From Candidatus Hydrogenedentota bacterium (lineage in GTDB: Bacteria > Hydrogenedentota > Hydrogenedentia > Hydrogenedentales > SLHB01): 54,253 nt of DNA. Numbering within the stretch: the stretch's first letter is position 1; every line of letters begins with the position of its first letter. Under the pieces are notes generated by a model. That model made no database searches. It had not been told where the DNA came from and saw only the letters and a list, made by a program, of their open reading frames with translations. This document shows positions 50,001 to 54,253 of the stretch, piece after piece. The stretch is from NCBI GenBank assembly GCA_020849535.1, contig JADLGB010000283.1, forward strand, positions 1 to 54,253, read 5' to 3'. The translations under genes and the position numbers were made by a program.

Positions 50001-50352
50001 GGGTCCATAGTTCCTTGCCGGTTGCCGCGTCGATGCAACACAGGAGGCCGTCCGGATTCCCGATGAGAAGCGTGCCTTGACCTTCGCGCGCGGTGAAGCT
50101 CAGTGAGGCGCCGGACGTCAGGCGCTTGGTCCACTTGCCACGATACTCCCAGAGTTGGGCGCCATGCGCGTCCACGCAACGCAGCACGCGCACATCGGCA
50201 TCGCTGAGCACGGTTTCGAGTCCCGGCTGGGGATGCATGTCCGCGATCAGGGGAGGAGCGTACAGATTGGATTGGGCGGTGTAGGACCATTTCAAGGTGG
50301 GCTCGGCGCTGCTGGCGGCCACGGCGCATAGGAGCGCCAATGCGTACTTCAT
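47017..50352 (-). CDS. Secreted beta-propeller / GH9 glycanase
   Basis: A 1111-residue exported enzyme. After a short signal (MKYALALLCAVAASS), residues about 20-400 form a propeller of PQQ/FG-GAP type with calcium-like loops (DLDGDGKDE, DIDGDGRKE, DVDGDGAVE). About 415-590 looks like a carbohydrate-binding jelly roll. About 600-690 is the Ig-like CelD-N domain (ELRVAVNQAGYDTGAPKRF). About 700-1111 is the GH9 (alpha/alpha)6 barrel with catalytic Asp745/Asp748 in GGWHDAGDY, the HHR motif (1039-1041) and proton donor Glu1086 in NEVWLPHN. GH9 enzymes are inverting beta-1,4-glucanases or exo-glucosaminidases; which applies is unclear. The gene begins 10 bases after the GH3-like gene. Confidence 0.9.
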   Translation of the reverse strand: MKYALALLCAVAASSAEPTLKWSYTAQSNLYAPPLIADMHPQPGLETVLSDADVRVLRCVDAHGAQLWEYRGKWTKRLTSGASLSFTAREGQGTLLIGNPDGLLCCIDAATGKELWTLRTGPLSWGAALWTDLDGDGKDEAVAGTENAIVALDATSEARWTYGPEVSPSLSINCPIGAADIDGDGRKELFAVDRLGPLCVNPDGTLRWRVHTSDVYESAPVVTDLEGDGAPELLATTRQSDAVYCFDARTGVVLWKCGMLGPTSTYSGSSLAVGDLNEDGVAEVLAADGAGHVHCIEEGCLAWIFTMDKESHGAVSMGDVDGDGAVEVLVAGGDRNLYCLSPDGVLEWQTAAELRLVLPATIADVDQDGTTDVLFCGGDRTLRCLTLGGRYDSGLVPWPSQRFDPARSGSDFNTRERRIPSPETLALLRNGGFESAAAIANVEDYPEGSPLREVLRSLPQDWAPETSANTIQISNDSPRTGAHALEASAGSTFASAPIPVERGLRSVNAEVYAHGAVVPEARIRWIGPSGVMAENALTPSPSESGAWKRLGLEQAETPRGAQWLQLVCATPASGAPVYWDDASIEGQCLRRPELRVAVNQAGYDTGAPKRFTAWSSFDSRDPATFSLTDAAGQTVYEGELKPEGRITGAYGSDWGYHYWRGDFSSFDKPGQYRIRVKVGGSESRSWPFSIGEQVLWNATARPAYRFFYYQRCGCEVPGFHAACHLDDAASPDGTRQYSLSGGWHDAGDYNTYNNAPYVYGLACAYALRKEAFDAQDEDANGRSDFLDEILWGGDLARRMIAPDGSSYGDITSGYGFWGPPELETDNIPGTGDERRIRGSETGNDSGNHVAAAAKIARFIPDNAPYLEAAQRAFQWRAAQGRKDALQLSAALDLYAATGNEDYARQAHELLPQAGWEQAQLIEQYDAAFNTDHRVQVREALIARAESMLEQAANPFGVYTFGTKDKPNFFGTPEREGGWHVGNSSHILAAASIVATAYRYESDARYLAFVYDQLNWILGNNPYDLCLMEGVGSLNPPSYHHRYAAGGVPRGAVPGSVVNGITWRGVGDDRPYFDMRGLDIPDFEPNEVWLPHNTNYLNVMANLHRARESKEP

Positions 50353-50362
50353 GAAACGCTCC

Positions 50363-52423
50363 TCACTCGACCACGGCGTACAGCGTGCGCGTGGCCGTCT
50401 GTTTCTTCTTGTCCGTCACCGTCAGCGTGATGGGATAGCGCCCCGGTGATTCGTAGGCACGCTCGAGGAAGAAGTCTTTTGACTGCTTCCCATCGCCGAA
50501 GTCCCACTCGACCTTCTTGAGCGAGAAGGTTGGATCGTAGGGCACGGACATGCCCGCCACGAACGGCTCCTCGATAGTCACGGGCAGGATGCCCGACGGG
50601 GCGCGAATCACGTCGAGCACGCTGAAGGAAATGGGAGCGCCCACCTTGGCCTTGACGTCGCGCACGGCGGGCAGAATCCCGAGCGGTCCCTGACCCACGA
50701 GCACATCGGCCACGGCGCGCATGCTCGCGTCGGCGGCCCGCGGACTCGTATACGAAAGCACGATCGCTTCCGCATCCACGAGTTCCGGCAGGATACTTGG
50801 GTATCCCAACAGCACTACGGTGACGCGCACGCCGGCTTCCTGGAGGGCGGCGATCAGACGGAGCTGGCTACTGATGCGCAGGTCGGGCGTCACGATGACG
50901 ACAACCGTTTTGATGCCACGGATGTGGGACGTCAACCGGTCGATCTCGAAGTCATAGATTTCGCCGCCGTACTTCGCGGTGCCGATGCGCTGCCGCGACA
51001 CGGGCTTGATGTATTCCTCGAGCGCGTTCGCGAGGGCATCAACCCCGGCGACTCCGGTCACGCCTACAGGGACCGAAGCCGCCTTGTTGAGCGGCAGCAC
51101 GTTACCCCGGTTCTGAACCAGGGTAATGGACCGGCGCTCAATCTCATACGCTTCATTGGCATAACTGCGTTTCTTGCCGAGTGCCTCGGCGTCCTTGGCC
51201 TTGGGGAACTCCCGCTCCAGCAGCTTATGCTCTTTCTTGAGCGCCATCACGCGGGCCAGAGCGGAGTCTACGATTTCCTGGCTCATCATGCCGCTCTCGA
51301 TCGCGGCGACGATCTTGTCGACCGTCCGCATCACGCGTTGGCCGGCCTGGTTCCAGTAGATCATGTCCGCGCCCGCTTCCAACGCGAGCATGGCGGCTTC
51401 CGTCGGATCGAGTTTGATGGCGATATCGTTGGTATCCATCGGGCCGGCGACGATCACGCCCTCAAACCCCATCTGTTGACGCAGGGTATCGCGCATGACG
51501 ACGGCCGAAATGCTGGCCGGCACGTTGGTGGGATCCAATGTCGGCACGAGCGTGTTGCCCACGTGGACGATGTCCACCCCCGCCTCGATGGCCTTTGCGA
51601 AGGGGAGTAGTTCCTGGTCCTTCAACAGCGGCGCGGGGGTCAGGAGGATGGCAGGCATCTTGGGCGCGCGGTTCGCGCCACCACCCGGGAACCCCATCGG
51701 CATGGAGATGATCTGGCTTTCGAGCATCGCTTTTGCGATCACCACGCCGTTCTCCGCGACGAAGCGCGGGTCGCTGCCGAGACACGCTGAGCTGCCTTCC
51801 GCGCCGGGTAGCGTGGGGGCCAGCTCGAGCGACGGTCCCAGGTGGAAATTGAACCCCATGACTTTGAGGTGTTCCGCGGCCAGTTTTGAAAGGCGTCCCG
51901 TAATCTCCGGGTCGTTTGCCGCGGCGACAGCGAGGAGGGAAGGCATCGGGATGAACGAACCCGCAACCTTGGCGTTCCCGCGGCGAGGGAGATCGTAGAG
52001 ATTGGTGCCGATCAACATCGCAATGCCGGAGGTGCGCTCCATCGGCATTTGACGCAACGCCGTCACGTAGTCCGCCACCGACGCCGGGCGTGCGATGGGT
52101 GGCAGAATCACGCCCCCAGGCGTATACCGTGCGAGGAACTCCCGATCTGACATGTCGGGGCTCGGCGCCCCCATGAGCGTGACCAACATCAATTGCGCGA
52201 CCCTTTCGCGCAAGGAGAGCTTTTGAAGCGTCACGCCTTCCTGGTCAAGCGAGGGATCCGTTGGCTCCGGCGTGACCTCTTCTTCCTTGGGAGGGCCCTT
52301 GGGCTTGTCCACGGCGTCCGAGAGCGAAGCCCCCAGGCCCGTCTGATTCTGCTGGGCGAACGCAGGGGCAATCAGGCAACACATGAGTAGCGCCAAAAGC
52401 GGAAGGAGTCCGATAGGTTTCAT
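50363..52423 (-). CDS. GH3-like protein lacking catalytic residues, with PKD-like tail
   Basis: The 686-residue exported protein (signal MKPIGLLPLLALLMCCLIAPAFAQ) has a GH3 N-terminal barrel (about 65-420), a GH3 C-terminal-type domain (about 430-590) and a PKD-like domain (about 600-686, VEWDFGDGK). The barrel aligns with NagZ-type beta-N-acetylglucosaminidases: SLRERVAQLMLVT, GVILPPIARP and FNFHLGPSLELAP are present. However, the nucleophile loop GFxGVxxSD reads GFEGVIVAG (319-327), with Gly327 where Asp is expected, and KHFPGHGD reads MGFPGGGA (243-250), losing the His/Asp pair. It may be a binding protein or a pseudoenzyme. The ATG at 52423 follows AGGGAG. It is the middle gene of an epimerase-GH3-GH9 operon. 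Confidence 0.85.
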   Translation of the reverse strand: MKPIGLLPLLALLMCCLIAPAFAQQNQTGLGASLSDAVDKPKGPPKEEEVTPEPTDPSLDQEGVTLQKLSLRERVAQLMLVTLMGAPSPDMSDREFLARYTPGGVILPPIARPASVADYVTALRQMPMERTSGIAMLIGTNLYDLPRRGNAKVAGSFIPMPSLLAVAAANDPEITGRLSKLAAEHLKVMGFNFHLGPSLELAPTLPGAEGSSACLGSDPRFVAENGVVIAKAMLESQIISMPMGFPGGGANRAPKMPAILLTPAPLLKDQELLPFAKAIEAGVDIVHVGNTLVPTLDPTNVPASISAVVMRDTLRQQMGFEGVIVAGPMDTNDIAIKLDPTEAAMLALEAGADMIYWNQAGQRVMRTVDKIVAAIESGMMSQEIVDSALARVMALKKEHKLLEREFPKAKDAEALGKKRSYANEAYEIERRSITLVQNRGNVLPLNKAASVPVGVTGVAGVDALANALEEYIKPVSRQRIGTAKYGGEIYDFEIDRLTSHIRGIKTVVVIVTPDLRISSQLRLIAALQEAGVRVTVVLLGYPSILPELVDAEAIVLSYTSPRAADASMRAVADVLVGQGPLGILPAVRDVKAKVGAPISFSVLDVIRAPSGILPVTIEEPFVAGMSVPYDPTFSLKKVEWDFGDGKQSKDFFLERAYESPGRYPITLTVTDKKKQTATRTLYAVVE

Positions 52424-52494
52424 GCGAGTACTCCCTTCTGTTGCGGCGCGTGTCGTATGGGCGCACGCGAGGTGCACTGCGCCAGAGGCCAACT

Positions 52495-53760
52495 TCAGCC
52501 CGTGATCTTAAGCAGCCGCGCTTCGCTCAGGATCATCGAGCGCACGGTGTGATAGTTGATCTTCCACGCATGGGCCATGTAATCCCAGAGCAGGTTGTTG
52601 TGCTCGTCGAAGAGCGGGTACCACTCGCCGACTTTGTGGTTGATGACGTGGTCCATGACGAAACGGTGCACCTTCTCGTAGGCGTCGAGGTACTCGTGGT
52701 CGCCGAAGAGAATGTACGCATCGAGGAAGCCGGTGAGGGCTTCAGACTGCTGCCAGAATTCCTTGTTGCGTTCGCGGGCGGGGCCGTTGAAAGGTCCTTC
52801 GCAGAAGACGCCGCCCCGCTCCCAGTCGACGCCGAACTTCGCCGCGTGATCGAATATCTTCCGGAGTGCCGGCTTGTACTTCTCCACGTCCAGACCCAAC
52901 ACCTTGATGGTATGCAGCAGCAGCCAGGCGAACTCGATGTTGTGGCCGTAGCTGGTATTGTCGAGCGGCCGGCCTTCGCCTTCTTCGGCGTCCCGGTCGG
53001 ATCCCCAGACATCGGCGAAGAGGATCTGGCGCAACGGTTTCCAGTCCAGCGAGAACTGCGCCATGCCCAGTCCGAACTCGGGGTGTATGATCCGCCCGAA
53101 GATGAGATCGACGATCTCCTGCGTGCGCTCCTTATAGATCAGCGCGCCCGTCGCCTCGTAGAGGTTGGTGAAGGCCTCCATGAGGTGCATGTGCACGTCG
53201 AACGATTTGCGGTCGCCGCCGTATTTGCCGGGGCGCTTTTTCGACCAGTCGTGCTCGAGGAACTCGTAGTACCCGCCGTGGCAGTTGTCGGCCGCGAGGG
53301 TCTGCAAGACCTCATAGGTCTTCACCGCCCATTCGATGCCGCGGTGATCGCCGGAGGCCATGCCGTATTCGCTGAGCGCGTAGATGGCGAAGGAGTGGCC
53401 GTAGGTGAGCTTGCTCTTGTTGAGGGGCGTGCCGTCCTGCTGGGCGGTCCAGTACCAACCTGCCAAGTCGTCGTCCCAGAAATGGTCGATGAGGAAATCA
53501 ACGCCTTGCTTGGCAATCTGGAGGAACTCGCCCTTGCCGATGCCCGCGCGGTGGATGGACGAATACGTGTAGATGCAGCGCGTCTGACACAGGTGCGTCT
53601 TGACGGTCTCGCCGGTGGGATTGCCGTTCTTGTCGAGGTAGGTCAGGTACCCGCCGTACTCCTTGTCGACCCCGCGGGTCAGCCAAAACGGAAGTAACTC
53701 GTCCCGCAAGTGGTTCTGCACTTCCTCCAAGAACTTGTCGCAACGCTCTTTCGTATTCAC
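52495..53760 (-). CDS. AGE-family 2-epimerase (cellobiose/N-acylglucosamine epimerase type)
   Basis: The 421-residue cytoplasmic enzyme has the (alpha/alpha)6 barrel motifs of N-acylglucosamine/cellobiose 2-epimerases: QTRCIYTYSSIH, KLTYGHSFAIYALSEYG, GGDRKSFDVHMHLMEAF, TSYGHNIEFAWLLLH and AHAWKINYHTVRSM, which hold the catalytic histidines and substrate-binding Arg and Trp. These enzymes invert C2 of glucose or GlcNAc units at a reducing end. A GTG at 53760 with AGGGA 7 bases upstream is chosen as start; the frame runs to 54060 but the extra 100 residues are compositionally unlike the family. With GH3 and GH9 downstream, it likely processes a disaccharide released by GH9 (inference). Confidence 0.88.
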   Translation of the reverse strand: MNTKERCDKFLEEVQNHLRDELLPFWLTRGVDKEYGGYLTYLDKNGNPTGETVKTHLCQTRCIYTYSSIHRAGIGKGEFLQIAKQGVDFLIDHFWDDDLAGWYWTAQQDGTPLNKSKLTYGHSFAIYALSEYGMASGDHRGIEWAVKTYEVLQTLAADNCHGGYYEFLEHDWSKKRPGKYGGDRKSFDVHMHLMEAFTNLYEATGALIYKERTQEIVDLIFGRIIHPEFGLGMAQFSLDWKPLRQILFADVWGSDRDAEEGEGRPLDNTSYGHNIEFAWLLLHTIKVLGLDVEKYKPALRKIFDHAAKFGVDWERGGVFCEGPFNGPARERNKEFWQQSEALTGFLDAYILFGDHEYLDAYEKVHRFVMDHVINHKVGEWYPLFDEHNNLLWDYMAHAWKINYHTVRSMILSEARLLKITG

Positions 53761-54253
53761 GGCTGTCCCTATCCTTCCGATGCTGTTGCGCGAAGAGACG
53801 TTCCCGCGCGGTTGGCCCCTAGTGTAGGTGCGAAACGCCTTCAAAGGCAAACACTGGACAGTGCCGGACGGTGTACGTGGGCAGGGCAATCGCACTAAAC
53901 CTGCCCGTTCCGTTATCCTCACAAAGTCTGGCTGGTATCGCCCTTCTTTGGGAGCTATTGCAGGTTGAAGGCGATAGAGCGTGGGCCGAGCCGGAGTGAC
54001 ATACGCTCTTGCAGTGGTCCCCAGGCTCACTGGCGAATCGGTGGCGTTGAGCCCGGGCAAGAGGGGTGCGAATCGGCGGCGTTGAGCCGCCGCAATGGCC
54101 TGAAAGGCCTATGTACTCATAGCCCGGGGTTGGCCCGCCGAAACGGCGGGACTACCCCGGGGTCAGCACGCCGCACAAGAGTTCCCTGAAGGGGATGCAT
54201 AGCTCACGGTTCAATCTAAGGAACAGCGCCTTTGGGATTGGCGACTCGACGAC
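53761..54253. other. 493-bp gene-free right edge
   Basis: Contains the upstream region of the 2-epimerase operon and, from about 54074, palindromic repeats. No credible gene is seen on either strand. Confidence 0.6.
54074..54215. repeat. Palindromic intergenic repeat, copy C
   Basis: CGGCGGC, GTTGA, GCCGCCG (54074-54092) is followed by an AGGCCTGAAAGGCCT-type hairpin and then CCCGGGGT (54123-54130) ... ACCCCGGG (54154-54161) around an inner CCCGCC/GAAAC/GGCGGG stem. The order of parts parallels copies A and B near 9.5-9.8 kb, and both end near GATGCATAGC/GGGCTATGCAC. Confidence 0.55.

Noticed and set aside
1..54253. tRNA, rRNA or riboswitch genes
   Set aside because: No cloverleaf with a GTTCGANTC arm, rRNA core or known riboswitch pattern was recognised by eye. 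A covariance-model scan would be decisive.

Overview
This GC-rich window comes from a bacterium with a meso-diaminopimelate cell wall: dapA, dapB, murB and mpl are all present. It also has a type IV pilus retraction ATPase and a large exported repertoire for sugars and glycoconjugates (GH31, GH9, a GH3-like protein, a 2-epimerase, a sialidase/FAD-oxidoreductase fusion, DUF6807 and DUF4861 proteins). Shine-Dalgarno sites (GGAG/AGGA) precede most genes. The protein mix and the abundant palindromic intergenic repeats resemble uncultured Hydrogenedentota or other PVC/FCB-like lineages. That placement is inference; no rRNA or tRNA gene was seen to fix it.

Layout. 1-2.3 kb (minus): the start of an unidentified gene at the edge, pilT and murB. 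2.4-9.0 kb (plus): an exported EF-hand protein, a CehA/McbA-type metallohydrolase, dapA, dapB and a membrane-anchored GH31. 9.0-10.3 kb holds no convincing gene and is a mosaic of inverted repeats. 10.3-12.0 kb: a methyltransferase followed by a core-MetE-like zinc enzyme. 12.0-14.6 kb (minus): a DUF6807 protein and an inositol-monophosphatase-type enzyme with a histone-H1-like lysine tail. 14.8-20.0 kb (plus): a TMTC-like membrane TPR protein, an esterase and an ankyrin lipoprotein. 20.1-28.5 kb: mpl, a secreted serine protease, nhaR, a ribosome-hibernation-like factor, a YugP-type peptidase and a P-type ATPase. 28.5-37.0 kb (minus): the sialidase/LamG/FAD/golvesin fusion, a YdiJ-type FAD/Fe-S dehydrogenase, a parvulin and a small membrane protein. 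37.1-43.2 kb: a DegT aminotransferase, a DUF4861 protein, a sugar isomerase and a CPBP protease. 43.7-46.9 kb: GTP-type PEP carboxykinase, then a run of four small genes with its own promoter and terminator. 47.0-53.8 kb (minus): an apparent operon of AGE-family 2-epimerase, GH3-like protein and beta-propeller/GH9. The right edge is repeat-rich and non-coding.

How the parts fit. The extracellular enzymes would release and process oligosaccharides, with epimerase/isomerase products feeding central metabolism and PEPCK supplying gluconeogenic flux. DapA and DapB make the diaminopimelate used in peptidoglycan, while MurB and Mpl serve precursor synthesis and recycling.

The best candidates for something undescribed are the four-gene small-protein cluster (45.5-46.9 kb), the lysine-tailed phosphatase, the GH3-like protein lacking its catalytic residues, and a 10-bp repeat family found both between genes and inside a gene.
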